DNA of 64,000 nucleotides from Pseudorhizobium endolithicum (GTDB lineage: Bacteria; Pseudomonadota; Alphaproteobacteria; Rhizobiales; Rhizobiaceae), in assembly GCF_902153245.2 (NCBI RefSeq), contig NZ_CABFWF030000008.1:124001-188000 (forward strand), given 5' to 3'. Positions 52,230 through 61,947 of this stretch are shown here, piece after piece. Position numbers and translations under genes: made by a program. Within the stretch, counting starts at the first letter, position 1, and each line of letters opens with the position of its first letter. The notes beneath the pieces are model-generated. The model was not told the origin of the DNA and made no database searches. It saw only the letters and a list, made by a program, of their open reading frames with translations.

Positions 52230-52868
52230 GTGCTGTACATCCTGGACTACGCGGGCGTGGTGGTCTTCGCGGCAACCGGCGCCCTCGCCGCCTCCCGCAA
52301 ACAGCTCGACATCATCGGCTTCCTCTTCTTCGCGGCACTGACCGGCGTGGGGGGAGGTACCCTCCGAGATCTGGTACTTGGCCGCACACCGGTCTTCTGG
52401 GTCATCGACCCCGGCTATGTCCTCGCCTGCATTGCCACCGGCATCATCGTCTTCTTCGCGGCCCATCTCGTCGAATGGCGCTACCGGCTGCTCCTCTGGC
52501 TGGATGCGATCGGCCTGGCCGCCTACAGCGTCATGGGTGCCGCGATCGGCCTCGCATCCACGGGTTCGGCACCGATCGCCATCGTCACCGGAATCCTGAC
52601 GGCCACCTGCGGCGGGATCCTGCGCGACATTCTCGCGGACGAACCTTCGGTGCTGCTGCGATCGGAGGTCTATATCTCGGCGGCGCTCGCCGGCGCCTGC
52701 ACCTTCACGTTCCTGGAGGTGCTGGGCGTTCCCACGGTCGCAAGTTCGGCCGCGGGCTTCGCGGTGGCCTTCGCCTTGCGTGGGGGCGCAATCCGCAAGG
52801 GCTGGACGATCCCGAGATACAGGCCGAGGCCCGGACGGGATCCGGACGATGCCGTCAGGAAGCCGTGA
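52230..52868 (+). CDS. TRIC-like trimeric cation channel family protein (UPF0126/YicG)
   Basis: 212 residues from the GTG at 52230 with GGGAGG 6 bases upstream; earlier in-frame codons lie before the RBS. Seven hydrophobic segments arranged as two repeats. Each repeat has the family glycine-rich kink: FAALTGVGGGTLRDLVLG and TATCGGILRDILADE, the GGxxRD motif of prokaryotic TRIC/UPF0126 proteins. Proposed K+/Na+-permeable channel in the inner membrane; physiological role unclear. Convergent with irr, 5 bases apart. Confidence 0.9.
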   Translation: MLYILDYAGVVVFAATGALAASRKQLDIIGFLFFAALTGVGGGTLRDLVLGRTPVFWVIDPGYVLACIATGIIVFFAAHLVEWRYRLLLWLDAIGLAAYSVMGAAIGLASTGSAPIAIVTGILTATCGGILRDILADEPSVLLRSEVYISAALAGACTFTFLEVLGVPTVASSAAGFAVAFALRGGAIRKGWTIPRYRPRPGRDPDDAVRKP

Positions 52869-52873
52869 CCGGG

Positions 52874-53293
52874 CTAGGCGTTCCTCTTCTCGCGCAGCCG
52901 AATAACGACGTCCACATGGGAAATCTCCATGCCGTCCGGAGCAGCCGGGAGGTTGCCGATCTCGATGTTGCTGATCGGGATGTCGAGGACCTCGTTGCGG
53001 CCTTCGACGAAGAAATGGTGATGATCGGAGACGTTGGTGTCGAAATAGGTACGGGCCCCCTCGACGGCGAGCACGCGGATCATCCCCGCTTCCGTGAACT
53101 GGTGCAGCGTATTGTAGACGGTGGCGAGCGAGACCGGCACGCCGGCGGCCAGCGCCTCCTCGTGCAGTTCCTCGACCGTCAGGTGGCGATCACCCTTGGC
53201 GAACAGAAGGTCGGCCAGCGCGATGCGCTGGCGCGTCGGGCGCAAGCCGCAGTCCCGCAACCTCGTCTCGATGCTGATCATGGCGTCTGCCAT
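52874..53293 (-). CDS. irr: Irr, iron/haem-responsive Fur-family regulator
   Basis: 139 residues from the ATG at 53293 (MADAMISIETRL). The longer TTG-initiated frame to 53371 would start inside the -35 box of the promoter and is rejected. Fur fold: LRPTRQRIALADLLFAKGDRHLTVEELH, VSLATVYNTLHQFTEAGMIRVL and the HHH-containing SDHHHFFVEG metal/haem site. The Bradyrhizobium haem regulatory motif GCPWHD is absent, as in other Rhizobiaceae Irr. It represses haem synthesis and activates or represses iron genes when iron is scarce. Position next to fabA divergently is the conserved rhizobial arrangement. Confidence 0.92.
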   Translation of the reverse strand: MADAMISIETRLRDCGLRPTRQRIALADLLFAKGDRHLTVEELHEEALAAGVPVSLATVYNTLHQFTEAGMIRVLAVEGARTYFDTNVSDHHHFFVEGRNEVLDIPISNIEIGNLPAAPDGMEISHVDVVIRLREKRNA

Positions 53294-53343
53294 CGTGCCA
53301 ATATGCCCCGCGTCTTCCCAAGACACTTCATCTTGACTTTGGG

Positions 53344-53371
53344 ATATAACTTTTGCCGGCGCCGCTTTCAA
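53344..53371 (-). promoter_or_regulatory. Promoter of irr
   Basis: Minus strand TTGAAA (53371-53366), N16, TTATAT (53349-53344). It predicts transcription from about 53337 and so supports the irr start at 53293 over the upstream TTG. Confidence 0.6.
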
Positions 53372-53573
53372 TAGCTTCCAAAGCGGCGCGCCGACACCAA
53401 AAAGGTGTTATTTGGCTGTCAAGCTCTGGTTTGCGGAAGCTCCTTCCTATATGCGACTGGAAAAACGTGGCCGCTGTCCCTGCCGGGAAACGCGCCGCAG
53501 AGATCGTTGTGCTTCAAATTCGGCCGGATGTGCAATAAAGGTCGTACATCGGCATGAGGGGACCCGGACGTTA

Positions 53574-54089
53574 ATGACAGAAAGACAGTCGAGTTTCAGC
53601 TACGAAGAACTCCTTGCCTGTGCGCGGGGGGAATTGTTCGGCCCGGGCAATGCCCAACTGCCGTTGCCGCCGATGCTGATGGTCCACCGGATCACCGACA
53701 TTTCGGAGACCGGCGGCGCGTTCGACAAGGGTTACCTGCGGGCCGAATACGACGTGCATCCCGACGACTGGTATTTCCCGGTTCACTTCCAGGGAAATCC
53801 GATCATGCCCGGCTGCCTCGGCCTCGACGGTATGTGGCAGCTCACCGGCTTCTATCTCGGCTGGCTGGGGGAAGAAGGGCGCGGCATGGCGCTCTCCACC
53901 GGTGAGGTGAAGTTCAAGGGCATGGTGCGCCCGCACACGAAGCTTCTCGAATACGGCATCGACTTCAAGCGCGTCATGCGCGGCCGCCTGGTGCTCGGCA
54001 CGGCCGATGGCTGGGTCAAGGCAGACGGAGAGACCATCTATCAGGCGACGGACCTGCGCGTTGGGCTGTCGAAGGACAAGAACGCCTGA
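53574..54089 (+). CDS. fabA: 3-Hydroxydecanoyl-ACP dehydratase/isomerase
   Basis: 171 residues, exactly the usual FabA length, start ATG at 53574 ([14 protein letters not shown]); the upstream extension to 53412 is non-homologous. Active-site segment [34 protein letters not shown] holds the catalytic His and, in the dimer partner, the Asp of GLDG. It dehydrates 3-hydroxydecanoyl-ACP and isomerises it to the cis-3 form, the branch point to unsaturated fatty acids. First gene of fabA-fabB-fabI. The 280-base divergent gap to irr contains the irr promoter; I could not fix a fabA promoter. Confidence 0.96.
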   Translation: MTERQSSFSYEELLACARGELFGPGNAQLPLPPMLMVHRITDISETGGAFDKGYLRAEYDVHPDDWYFPVHFQGNPIMPGCLGLDGMWQLTGFYLGWLGEEGRGMALSTGEVKFKGMVRPHTKLLEYGIDFKRVMRGRLVLGTADGWVKADGETIYQATDLRVGLSKDKNA

Positions 54090-54134
54090 GCGGCAACGCA
54101 CAAAGGCAGAGAAAGAGCAGAAAAGGCCATCAAC

Positions 54135-55358
54135 ATGAGACGGGTTGTTGTCACGGGTCTCGGTATCGTGTCCTCCATCGGAAGCGATGCCGCCGAAGTC
54201 ACTGAATCCCTTCGCCAGGCGAAGTCCGGGATAACCTTCTCTCCCGATTTTGCGGAACACGGCTTCCGCTGCCAGGTCTGGGGCCGGCCGAGCCTCGACC
54301 CGACCGACCTCGTCGACCGCCGCGCGATGCGCTTCCTCAGCCAGGGCGGCGCCTGGAACCACGTGGCGATGAAGCAGGCCATCGCGGACTGCGGCCTCGA
54401 GGAGAAGGATTACAGCGAGAACGAGCGCGCCGGCATCATCATGGGCTCCGGCGGCCCCTCGACCCGGACCCTCATCGAAGCCGCCGAGATCACCGTCAAG
54501 AACGGGAGCCCCAAGCGCATCGGCCCGTTTGCCGTGCCGAAGGCCATGTCGTCCACTGCGTCGGCGACGCTCGCCACCTGGTTCAAGATCCACGGCGTCA
54601 ACTATTCGATCTCCTCGGCCTGCTCCACCTCGGCGCACTGCATCGGCAATGCCGCCGAGATGATCCAGTGGGGCAAGCAGGACATCATGTTTGCCGGCGG
54701 GCATGAGGATCTAGACTGGACCATGTCGAACCTCTTCGACGCCATGGGCGCGATGTCCACCAAGTACAACGACCAGCCGGCAAGCGCCTCGCGCGCCTAT
54801 GATGCCGACCGTGACGGCTTCGTGATCGCCGGCGGCGCTGGGGTTCTCGTCCTCGAGGAACTGGAGCATGCGAAGGCGCGCGGCGCCAAGATCTATGCCG
54901 AGATCGTCGGCTATGGCGCCACCTCCGACGGCTATGACATGGTGGCCCCTTCCGGCGAAGGCGCCATCCGCTGCATGCGCCAGGCGCTCTCCACCGTGAA
55001 GGGCGATGTCGACTACATCAACACGCACGGCACCTCGACGCCGGTCGGCGACTCGAAGGAAATCGGTGCCATCCGCGAGGTCTTCGGGGACAGGATCCCG
55101 CACATCCAGTCGACCAAGTCGCTGACCGGCCACTCACTCGGTGCCGCCGGCGTGCAGGAATCGATCTATGGCCTCTTGATGATGCAGGAAAAGTTCATCG
55201 GCGAGAGCGCGCATATCCAGACGCTCGATGCGGAATTCGAAGGCGTGCCGATCGTCCGCAAGCGCATCGACGAGGCGAAGATCGACACGGTTCTTTCCAA
55301 TTCCTTCGGGTTCGGCGGCACCAACGCCACGCTCGTCTTCCAGCGCTACAACGGGTAA
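54135..55358 (+). CDS. fabB: Beta-ketoacyl-ACP synthase I
   Basis: 407 residues. Condensing-enzyme triad: Cys in [16 protein letters not shown], His in [16 protein letters not shown] and His in [17 protein letters not shown]-terminus [19 protein letters not shown] and C-terminal [14 protein letters not shown] are standard. Elongates acyl-ACP with malonyl-ACP and, with FabA, is needed for unsaturated fatty acids. 45 bases after fabA, 4 bases before fabI. Confidence 0.96.
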   Translation: MRRVVVTGLGIVSSIGSDAAEVTESLRQAKSGITFSPDFAEHGFRCQVWGRPSLDPTDLVDRRAMRFLSQGGAWNHVAMKQAIADCGLEEKDYSENERAGIIMGSGGPSTRTLIEAAEITVKNGSPKRIGPFAVPKAMSSTASATLATWFKIHGVNYSISSACSTSAHCIGNAAEMIQWGKQDIMFAGGHEDLDWTMSNLFDAMGAMSTKYNDQPASASRAYDADRDGFVIAGGAGVLVLEELEHAKARGAKIYAEIVGYGATSDGYDMVAPSGEGAIRCMRQALSTVKGDVDYINTHGTSTPVGDSKEIGAIREVFGDRIPHIQSTKSLTGHSLGAAGVQESIYGLLMMQEKFIGESAHIQTLDAEFEGVPIVRKRIDEAKIDTVLSNSFGFGGTNATLVFQRYNG

Positions 55359-55362
55359 GTTC

Positions 55363-56169
55363 ATGACAGGGATCATGCAGGGGAAGCGCGGCCTGATCAT
55401 GGGGGTCGCGAACAATCACTCCATCGCCTGGGGCATTGCCAAGGCGGTCGCCGCGCAGGGTGCAGAACTCGCCTTCACCTATCAGGGCGAGGCACTGGGC
55501 AAGCGCGTGAAGCCGCTCGCCGCCGAAGTCGGCTCCGATTTCCTGCTGCCCTGCGACGTGGAGGACATCGACACGGTGGATTCCTCATTCGAGGCAATCC
55601 GCGAACGCTGGGGCAAGCTTGATTTCGTGGTTCACGCCATCGGCTTTTCCGACAAGAACGAGTTGAAGGGCCTCTATGCCGACACCACGCGGGCGAATTT
55701 TTCCCGCACCATGGTGATCTCCTGCTTCTCGTTCACGGAGGTGGCCAAGCGGGCGGCCGACCTGATGACCGAGGGGGGCTCCATGCTTACCCTGACCTAT
55801 GGCGGCTCGACGCGCGTCATCCCGAACTACAACGTCATGGGCGTCGCCAAGGCTGCGCTGGAGGCCTCCGTCCGCTATCTGGCGGCCGACTACGGGCCGC
55901 AGGACATCCGCGTCAACGCAATTTCCGCCGGCCCGGTCCGTACCCTTGCGGGCGCCGGCATTTCCGATGCGCGCGCCATGTATTCCTGGAACCAGAAGAA
56001 CGCACCGCTTCGCCGCACGGCAACGATCGAGGATATCGGCGGGTCGGCGCTCTACCTCCTGTCCGATCTGTCGCGTGGCGTGACGGGGGAAATCCACTAC
56101 GTCGACGCCGGCTACAACATCACCTCGCTGCCGACGCTGGAGCGCCTGCGCAAGGCGGACCTGGAATAG
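55363..56169 (+). CDS. fabI: Enoyl-ACP reductase [NADH]
   Basis: 268 residues from the ATG at 55363 directly after the fabB stop. SDR-like FabI: GLIMGVANNHSIAWGIAKAVAAQGAELAFTYQG, and the active-site YxxxxxxK in PNYNVMGVAKAALE. VNAISAGPVRTLAGAGI follows as substrate loop. It reduces trans-2-enoyl-ACP, the last step of each elongation round, and is the triclosan-type target. The short frame upstream (from 55228) is in fabB and not used. Ends before a terminator at 56190. Confidence 0.95.
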   Translation: MTGIMQGKRGLIMGVANNHSIAWGIAKAVAAQGAELAFTYQGEALGKRVKPLAAEVGSDFLLPCDVEDIDTVDSSFEAIRERWGKLDFVVHAIGFSDKNELKGLYADTTRANFSRTMVISCFSFTEVAKRAADLMTEGGSMLTLTYGGSTRVIPNYNVMGVAKAALEASVRYLAADYGPQDIRVNAISAGPVRTLAGAGISDARAMYSWNQKNAPLRRTATIEDIGGSALYLLSDLSRGVTGEIHYVDAGYNITSLPTLERLRKADLE

Positions 56170-56189
56170 CTTCCCGAACTGCAAAAAGC

Positions 56190-56217
56190 AGAAGCCCTGC
56201 GTTGAAGCGGGGCTTCT
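56190..56217 (+). terminator. Terminator of fabA-fabB-fabI
   Basis: Stem GAAGCCCTGC (56191-56200) pairs with GCGGGGCTTC (56207-56216) with one wobble, extended by an outer A-T pair (56190/56217). The loop is GTTGAA and the trailing sequence CGTTTAT. It lies 21 bases after the fabI stop, in the convergent gap with the methyltransferase gene. Confidence 0.65.
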
Positions 56218-56234
56218 CGTTTATCGGCGCTTTC

Positions 56235-57242
56235 TTATTTCCGCGCCCAGAGAACCTTGAAGCGGGCATTGCGGCAGGTTTCGCCCGATTCCCGGAAGCC
56301 TTCCTTCAGCACCGGTTCATAGGGCAGGCCGCGATTGGCGACGAGCATTAACCGACCGCCGTTGCGGAGGGAGGATGCAGCGGTGCGGATCATTGCCTTG
56401 CCCAGTTCCGGATCGGCAGCCTGCGCCTCGTGGAAGGGCGGGTTCATGATCACCAGATCGTACTTCTCCTTGGGCGCCTCGGCGGCGAGGTCCTGCCAGA
56501 AGAAGCGGGCGTTAAGGCTCGGGCAATTGTGGCCCACGTTCGTCTTTGCAAACTCGAGGGCCCGGTAGTCCGCCTCGAACAGGTCGATGCGATTGACGCG
56601 CGGCGACACCTCCGCGAGACGCACCGTCAGATAGCCCCAACCGGCACCGAAATCGGCCGCGTTGCCATCGAAATCGGTCGGCAGCCGCTCTGCGAGAAGC
56701 TCCGAGCCGGGGTCGATGCGATCGTGCGAGAACATGCCCGGCGCCGCCTGGAAGCGTCCCTCCACCGTGACCGGCATCTTCTTCAATGCCAGGATTGCTG
56801 CTCCCGCGTCCTGCGGCCGCGCCAGCCAGATCGCTACGCCGTGATACTTCGGCGTGTAGTCGAGCGGGAGGCCGAGCTTGAGCAATGTGTTTCGCAGCGG
56901 CTGGATGCCGTCTTCCTTGCCGCCGGCGATGACGATCATGCCGCCTGCCTTTACGCGCTCCAGCGCTTCGGCCACGCGGTTCTCGTTCTCGGCCCTATGC
57001 TTGCCGCAGAGGACCAGCGCCATGTCATAACCGTCACCCTCCGCCTCGGGGAGAGCACCCTCCCCCAGGAAACGGAACATCGGCCGGAACGGCTGTACTG
57101 CCGTCACGCTCGCCGCGAAACCCTCGGGGAAGCCCTGCCCGGCTTCCGCACCAAGGAAAAGGACACGCTCGCCCGCCAGCGGCACCGGGACTGCGCCAGT
57201 GGCAAACGGGTGGAAAAGGGTCTTCAGGGCGTCTCGGCTCAT
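56235..57242 (-). CDS. RsmC-like class I SAM-dependent rRNA methyltransferase
   Basis: 335 residues. Duplicated Rossmann architecture as in RsmC: a degenerate N-terminal half and a catalytic C-terminal half with AADFGAGWGYLTVRLAE (SAM motif I), FEADYRALEFAKTNVG and the catalytic tetrapeptide NPPF in YDLVIMNPPFHEAQ, typical of N2-guanine methyltransferases. Probably methylates G1207 of 16S rRNA or a related guanine. Upstream of it on the same strand lies pnp, whose terminator at 57271 separates them. Start ATG at 57242. Confidence 0.88.
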   Translation of the reverse strand: MSRDALKTLFHPFATGAVPVPLAGERVLFLGAEAGQGFPEGFAASVTAVQPFRPMFRFLGEGALPEAEGDGYDMALVLCGKHRAENENRVAEALERVKAGGMIVIAGGKEDGIQPLRNTLLKLGLPLDYTPKYHGVAIWLARPQDAGAAILALKKMPVTVEGRFQAAPGMFSHDRIDPGSELLAERLPTDFDGNAADFGAGWGYLTVRLAEVSPRVNRIDLFEADYRALEFAKTNVGHNCPSLNARFFWQDLAAEAPKEKYDLVIMNPPFHEAQAADPELGKAMIRTAASSLRNGGRLMLVANRGLPYEPVLKEGFRESGETCRNARFKVLWARK

Positions 57243-57270
57243 CGCAACTGACTTTCAACGTCGGATACAG

Positions 57271-57297
57271 AAAAGGCGCGGAAACTATCCCGCGCCT
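57271..57297 (-). terminator. Terminator of pnp
   Basis: Read on the minus strand: AGGCGCGG (57297-57290), loop GATAGTTT, CCGCGCCT (57281-57274), then TTT and CTG. It lies 24 bases beyond the pnp stop. Confidence 0.7.
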
Positions 57298-57320
57298 CGA
57301 TGCTTCAGGAAAGAAGGATC

Positions 57321-59474
57321 TTATTCGGCAGCTTCGCCGCCTTCGCTCTTCTTTTCCTTCTTCTCCTGCGGGATCTCCTGGCCGGTGGCCTGGTCGACGA
57401 CCTTCATCGACAGGCGAACCTTGCCACGCTCGTCGAAGCCCATCAGCTTGACCCAGACCTTGTCGCCTTCCTTGACGACGTCCTGGGTCTTGGCAACACG
57501 CTCGGAAGCAAGCTGCGAGATGTGGACCAGACCATCGCGGGCGCCGAAGAAGTTGACGAACGCGCCAAAGTCGGCGGTCTTGACGACTGTACCCTCATAG
57601 ATGGCGCCGACTTCCGGCTCTGCGACGATCGAGTGGATCCACTTGCGGGCCGCTTCGATTTCTTTGCCGGAGGAAGAGGCGATCTTGATCGTGCCATCGT
57701 CTTCGATGTTGATCTTGGCGCCGGTCTTCTCGACGATCTCGCGGATGACCTTGCCGCCCGAGCCGATAACTTCGCGGATCTTGTCGACCGGGATGTTCAT
57801 CACTTCGATGCGGGGTGCGAATTCGCCCAGCTGCGCACGACCTTCGGTGATGGCATTGGCCATCTCGTTCAGGATGTGCTTGCGACCGCCCTGTGCCTGG
57901 CCGAGCGCGACCTTCATGATCTCCTCGGTGATGCCGGCGATCTTGATGTCCATCTGCAGCGAAGTGATGCCGTCGGCCGTACCCGCGACCTTGAAGTCCA
58001 TGTCGCCGAGATGGTCCTCGTCGCCGAGGATGTCGGAAAGAACGGCGAAACGGTCACCTTCGAGGATCAGGCCCATTGCAATACCGGCAACCGGCTTGGC
58101 AAGCGGAACGCCTGCGTCCATCAGAGCGAGCGAGGTACCACAAACGGTTGCCATCGAGGACGAGCCGTTGGACTCGGTAATCTCAGAAACGACGCGGAGC
58201 GTATAGGGGAACTGCTCCGCCGTCGGCAGCATCGGACGGATGGCGCGCCATGCGAGCTTGCCATGACCGATCTCGCGGCGGCCTGGGGAGCCCATGCGAC
58301 CCGTTTCACCGACCGAGTAGGGCGGGAAGTTGTAATGTAGCAGGAAGCGCTCCTTGTACATCCCGGTCAGCGAGTCGACATACTGCTCGTCTTCGCCGGT
58401 GCCGAGTGTCGCAACGACAATCGCCTGTGTCTCGCCGCGGGTGAAGAGCGCCGAGCCATGCGTGCGCGGCAGGATGCCAACCTCCGACACGATCGGGCGG
58501 ACCGTTTCCAGATCGCGGCCGTCGATGCGGCTCTTGGTGTCGAGGATATTCCAGCGAACGATCTTGGCCTGCAGGTGCTTGAACACGCCGCCGATAACTT
58601 CCGCCGTGTACTTCGGCTCCACCCCTTCGGGGAAGAAGTGCGCCTTCACCTTGGCCTTGACGGCGTCGACGGCGGCGTAGCGATCCGCCTTCTGGGTGAT
58701 CTTGTAAGCGTCGCGCAGCTCGGCCTCAAAATGCTTCAGCATCTCGGCTTCAAGTTCGGAATAATCTTCCGGCTGGAAGTCGCGCGGCTCCTTGGCAGCA
58801 ACTTCGGCAAGCTTGATGATCGCGTCTATCACCGGTTGGAAGCCGCGATGGCCAAACATGACGGCGCCGAGCATGACGTCTTCGTTCAGTTCCTTGGCTT
58901 CGGATTCAACCATCAGGACGGCATCCTGCGTGCCGGCGACGACGAGGTCGAGGCTCGACTCGTCCATCTCGTCGAGATGCGGGTTCAGCACGTATTCGCC
59001 ATTGATGTAGCCGACGCGGGCTCCGCCGATCGGGCCCATGAAGGGAACGCCGGAAAGCGTCAGCGCTGCCGAAGTGGCAACCATGGAGAGGATGTCGGGG
59101 TTGTTTTCCAGGTCATGCTGGATGACCGTGACAACGACCTGCGTGTCGTTCTTGTAACCTTCCGGGAAGAGCGGACGGATCGGGCGGTCGATCAGGCGGG
59201 AGACGAGGGTCTCGTTCTCCGACGGACGGCCTTCACGCTTGAAGTAGCCGCCCGGGATCTTGCCGGCAGCATAGGTCTTTTCCTGGTAGTTGACGGTCAG
59301 CGGGAAGAAGTCCTGGCCCGGCTTCGGCGCCTTGGCGGAAACGACGGTCGCGAGAACGACGGTTTCCCCGTAGGTGGCAAGCACGGCGCCGTCAGCCTGG
59401 CGGGCGATCTTGCCGGTTTCCAGCTTGAGGGGGCGACCGGCCCACTCGATTTCAACGGAATGCGTATTGAACAT
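57321..59474 (-). CDS. pnp: Polyribonucleotide nucleotidyltransferase
   Basis: 717 residues from the ATG at 59474 ([16 protein letters not shown]), with GAAGGA upstream; a longer in-frame extension to 59648 reads through the leader and is not homologous. Two RNase PH domains (first ~1-230 with [27 protein letters not shown], second ~310-550 with [12 protein letters not shown] and GRREIGHG), KH domain with [15 protein letters not shown] and S1 domain with [20 protein letters not shown]. Phosphorolytic 3'-5' RNA decay, degradosome partner. Follows rpsO after 302 bases of structured leader. Confidence 0.96.
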   Translation of the reverse strand: MFNTHSVEIEWAGRPLKLETGKIARQADGAVLATYGETVVLATVVSAKAPKPGQDFFPLTVNYQEKTYAAGKIPGGYFKREGRPSENETLVSRLIDRPIRPLFPEGYKNDTQVVVTVIQHDLENNPDILSMVATSAALTLSGVPFMGPIGGARVGYINGEYVLNPHLDEMDESSLDLVVAGTQDAVLMVESEAKELNEDVMLGAVMFGHRGFQPVIDAIIKLAEVAAKEPRDFQPEDYSELEAEMLKHFEAELRDAYKITQKADRYAAVDAVKAKVKAHFFPEGVEPKYTAEVIGGVFKHLQAKIVRWNILDTKSRIDGRDLETVRPIVSEVGILPRTHGSALFTRGETQAIVVATLGTGEDEQYVDSLTGMYKERFLLHYNFPPYSVGETGRMGSPGRREIGHGKLAWRAIRPMLPTAEQFPYTLRVVSEITESNGSSSMATVCGTSLALMDAGVPLAKPVAGIAMGLILEGDRFAVLSDILGDEDHLGDMDFKVAGTADGITSLQMDIKIAGITEEIMKVALGQAQGGRKHILNEMANAITEGRAQLGEFAPRIEVMNIPVDKIREVIGSGGKVIREIVEKTGAKINIEDDGTIKIASSSGKEIEAARKWIHSIVAEPEVGAIYEGTVVKTADFGAFVNFFGARDGLVHISQLASERVAKTQDVVKEGDKVWVKLMGFDERGKVRLSMKVVDQATGQEIPQEKKEKKSEGGEAAE

Positions 59475-59776
59475 TGTCGTGTCCTTCGTAGCGCGGCGGC
59501 GATCGCCGGATCTCGGCGGGACCGCGCGATTGTTGACGTGACACGGGCAAGACAACGGGAGGCTTTCGTTCCGCGGGACGACCTGGGCCGATCCTGTCGC
59601 CGAGCCAGACCAAGCGTCTGGCGAAAGCATCCGGCAATCCTGCCCCATGGCAGGTCAGCGGTTGATTTGGCGAAGCCGGCCCATCCGGTCCGCCAGTCGA
59701 TCCGTTCGGATCGCGTCTTCGGATAGGCCGAAGACAGGATGGCGGGCGTCCCTTTCGAGACGCCCGCCATAAATCG
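59475..59776 (-). promoter_or_regulatory. Structured rpsO–pnp intergenic leader with tandem hairpins
   Basis: The 302-base gap holds two adjacent minus-strand hairpins just after the rpsO stop. One is a perfect 12-bp stem (59759-59770/59739-59750, 8-base loop), the other an 8-bp stem (59728-59735/59715-59722). Neither ends in a U-run, so they look like processing or attenuation structures rather than a full terminator. In E. coli the same gap carries the rpsO attenuator and the RNase III sites through which PNPase controls its own mRNA. The remaining ~240 bases hold no gene I can support. Confidence 0.5.
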
Positions 59777-60046
59777 TTAGCGGCGGATACCCAGGCTGGT
59801 GATCAGCTTGGTGTAGCGGCCTTCATCCTTCTTCTTGAGGTAGTCAAGAAGCGAGCGGCGGCTGGAAACCATCGCGAGGAGGCCACGACGGGAGTGGTTG
59901 TCCTTCTTGTGGCCCTTGAAGTGCTCGGTCAGGTTGTTGATGCGCTCGGTCAGGATCGCGACCTGGACTTCCGGAGAACCGGTGTCGCCTTCAACGGTTG
60001 CGTATTCCTTGATCAGCGCAGCCTTGCGCTCGGCAGTGATCGACAT
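59777..60046 (-). CDS. rpsO: 30S ribosomal protein S15
   Basis: 89 residues, standard length, start ATG at 60046 ([16 protein letters not shown]) after AAGGAC; the longer frame to 60124 reads leader. S15 signature [49 protein letters not shown] is intact. Binds the central domain of 16S rRNA. Between truB and pnp, the conserved order. The 166-base gap upstream to truB could hold a promoter or an S15-responsive leader, but I recognise neither. Confidence 0.97.
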   Translation of the reverse strand: MSITAERKAALIKEYATVEGDTGSPEVQVAILTERINNLTEHFKGHKKDNHSRRGLLAMVSSRRSLLDYLKKKDEGRYTKLITSLGIRR

Positions 60047-60212
60047 CGGACAGGTCCTTTCTGAATGAGGATCATGGGGTCGCCAAAGGCCGGGATGTCG
60101 TCCAGCCATGGCCGTGAAAAGCAAACGGGATACCCAGGGCCATTGCCCGGCACCCAGTGCTGGCGCTGCCTATACTCCATATGCCCCCGGAATGGAAGGG
60201 GGCAGGCATGGC

Positions 60213-61145
60213 TCATCCGAACACGCGCTTCGGCCGGAACTCGCCCTGGCCGATCTCGCCGATGGCAACCAGCCTGCCGCGCGCCGTCGCATAGGCTTCC
60301 GGCTCGGCGAGCGGCGCATCCCGACCCCGGACGATCACCGGATTTCCCATCCGCAGACGATGCGCCTGATCGTCGGTCACGGCAAGGTGCGGAAGATTCG
60401 AAAGGGCTTCGGCGGTATCGATGAGATAGGCATCCAGGGCGGCGAGGCGCTGGTCCCGGTCCTCGATATTCTCCAGTGCGGTGAGATCGGCGAGCGGCAC
60501 CATGCGGTCCTCCGCGAAGGGCGCGACGAAGGTGCGCCGCAGGCCGGAGATGTGGCCGAAGCATCCCAGGTCGCGTCCGAAGTCGCGCGCCAGGGCCCGG
60601 ACATAGGTGCCCTTGCCGCATTCCACTTCGAAATGGGCCGTGTTCGCATCGGGACAGGCGAGCAGCGTCAGCCGGTGGATATCGACCTCCCGCGACGGGA
60701 TCTCGACGGTCTCGCCGTCACGCGCCAGGTCATAGGCCCGCTCGCCGGCGATCTTGATCGCCGAGAACTGCGGCGGCACCTGGCTGATCGTGCCGGTATA
60801 GGCCGGCAGCAGCGCACGGATCTGCTCCTGCGTGGGACGGCTGTCGGAGCTTTCCGTCACGGCGCCTTCGAGATCGTCGGTCGAACGCTCCTCACCCCAG
60901 GTGACGGTGAACTCGTAGACCTTGCGCCCGTCCATGACGTAGGGAACGGTCTTCGTGGCGTCCCCCAGCGCGATCGGCAGCATGCCGGAGGCGAGCGGAT
61001 CGAGTGTCCCTGCGTGGCCGCACTTCTGGGCATTGAAGAGCCACTTGATCTTGGAGACGGCTTCCGTGGAGCCGAAGTCCACCGGCTTGTCGAGAATGAG
61101 CCAACCGGAAACCGGCCGGCCCTTGGGCTTGCGAGGCTTTGACAT
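60213..61145 (-). CDS. truB: tRNA pseudouridine-55 synthase
   Basis: 310 residues. [48 protein letters not shown] contains the catalytic Asp in GTLDPLASG, and [38 protein letters not shown] follow as in the TruB family. C-terminal PUA-like tail. Makes Psi55 in the tRNA T-loop. ATG at 61145, 12 bases after rbfA. Confidence 0.96.
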   Translation of the reverse strand: MSKPRKPKGRPVSGWLILDKPVDFGSTEAVSKIKWLFNAQKCGHAGTLDPLASGMLPIALGDATKTVPYVMDGRKVYEFTVTWGEERSTDDLEGAVTESSDSRPTQEQIRALLPAYTGTISQVPPQFSAIKIAGERAYDLARDGETVEIPSREVDIHRLTLLACPDANTAHFEVECGKGTYVRALARDFGRDLGCFGHISGLRRTFVAPFAEDRMVPLADLTALENIEDRDQRLAALDAYLIDTAEALSNLPHLAVTDDQAHRLRMGNPVIVRGRDAPLAEPEAYATARGRLVAIGEIGQGEFRPKRVFG

Positions 61146-61157
61146 GGATTACTTTTC

Positions 61158-61568
61158 TTATTCTTCGTCTTCGGAGGCCGGCGTGTCTAGGTCGCGCCTA
61201 ACCTCCGGGGATCGCAGCAACTGGTCGATCTTCTGGTAGTTATCGAAGCTGGTGTCGTCGCGGAAACGCACTTCCGGCATGTATTTCATCTGCCGCAGTT
61301 GCCCGCCAAGCCGGCCGCGGATGAACTTCGCGTTGCGGTTCAGGGCGTCGATCACAGCCTTGTGATCCGGCAGCCCCAGCGGTGTCACATAGGCGGTCGC
61401 GATCTTCAGGTCGGGCGACATCCGCACTTCCGATACGGAAATCACGGTCTTCTCCAGAAGATCGTCGCGCACCTCGCCCCGCTGCAGCACCTGGGTGATC
61501 GCAGCGCGTACCTGCTCGCCAACGCGAAGCATGCGCTGGGACGGCGCCGAGGAGGTTGCTTTTGCCAT
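61158..61568 (-). CDS. rbfA: 30S ribosome-binding factor A
   Basis: 136 residues from the ATG at 61568 ([13 protein letters not shown]); a longer frame to 61646 lacks homology and an RBS. KH-like fold: [40 protein letters not shown] and [39 protein letters not shown] 16S maturation factor. infB, its usual upstream partner, is not adjacent here; instead a divergent DUF475 gene begins 379 bases away. The acidic tail SEDEE is normal for alphaproteobacterial members. Confidence 0.95.
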   Translation of the reverse strand: MAKATSSAPSQRMLRVGEQVRAAITQVLQRGEVRDDLLEKTVISVSEVRMSPDLKIATAYVTPLGLPDHKAVIDALNRNAKFIRGRLGGQLRQMKYMPEVRFRDDTSFDNYQKIDQLLRSPEVRRDLDTPASEDEE

Positions 61569-61947
61569 TCGTGTGTCTCTTTCAAGCGACTTGTGGCGGA
61601 TCGGCCTTCTGCCTGATGCGCCGCGCTTCATCGTTTCCAGGCTCAAATGCCTCGTGCCGCCGCAAAGGTCAAGGACTGCCTGTCATGCGTTACCCTTGAC
61701 GTAGCGCAAGAAATGCCCAACTACATCGCCGTCTCCGTGCTGCCCGAAAAATGGCACGGATCAGAACCCGGTGCCGGGCCCCTCTGGCGAGAGTACTACG
61801 GCGCTCTCGCGATGTCGGTACCGCCTGCAATCAAGCCGGCGGATTCTTTTTATCCATGACACATCTTCTTCCAACCTGCAGCGATGCCGGAAAGGCCTCG
61901 GCTGCGCCCTCGTCCTGCCTTCCCACCATGCGGCGGGAGGTCGGGCA
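61569..61947 (+). promoter_or_regulatory. 379-base divergent gap rbfA/DUF475 with candidate promoter and hairpin leader
   Basis: No gene is supported here. On the plus strand CTTGAC (61695-61700) with a weak -10 CAACTA 17 bases later may drive the DUF475 gene, giving a leader over 200 nt. That leader contains a perfect 7-bp hairpin, GCGAGAG/CTCTCGC around 61787-61810. I looked for the conserved loops of the yybP-ykoY manganese riboswitch, common before TerC-type genes, and do not see them clearly. Confidence 0.3.

Noticed and set aside
53294..53371. TTG-initiated longer form of Irr
   Set aside because: The TTG is the -35 box of a good irr promoter, so it would not be transcribed; the ATG at 53293 fits the family length.
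61700..61947. yybP-ykoY manganese riboswitch before the DUF475 gene
   Set aside because: Context suits it, but I could not see the conserved internal-loop sequences; only a simple hairpin is visible.
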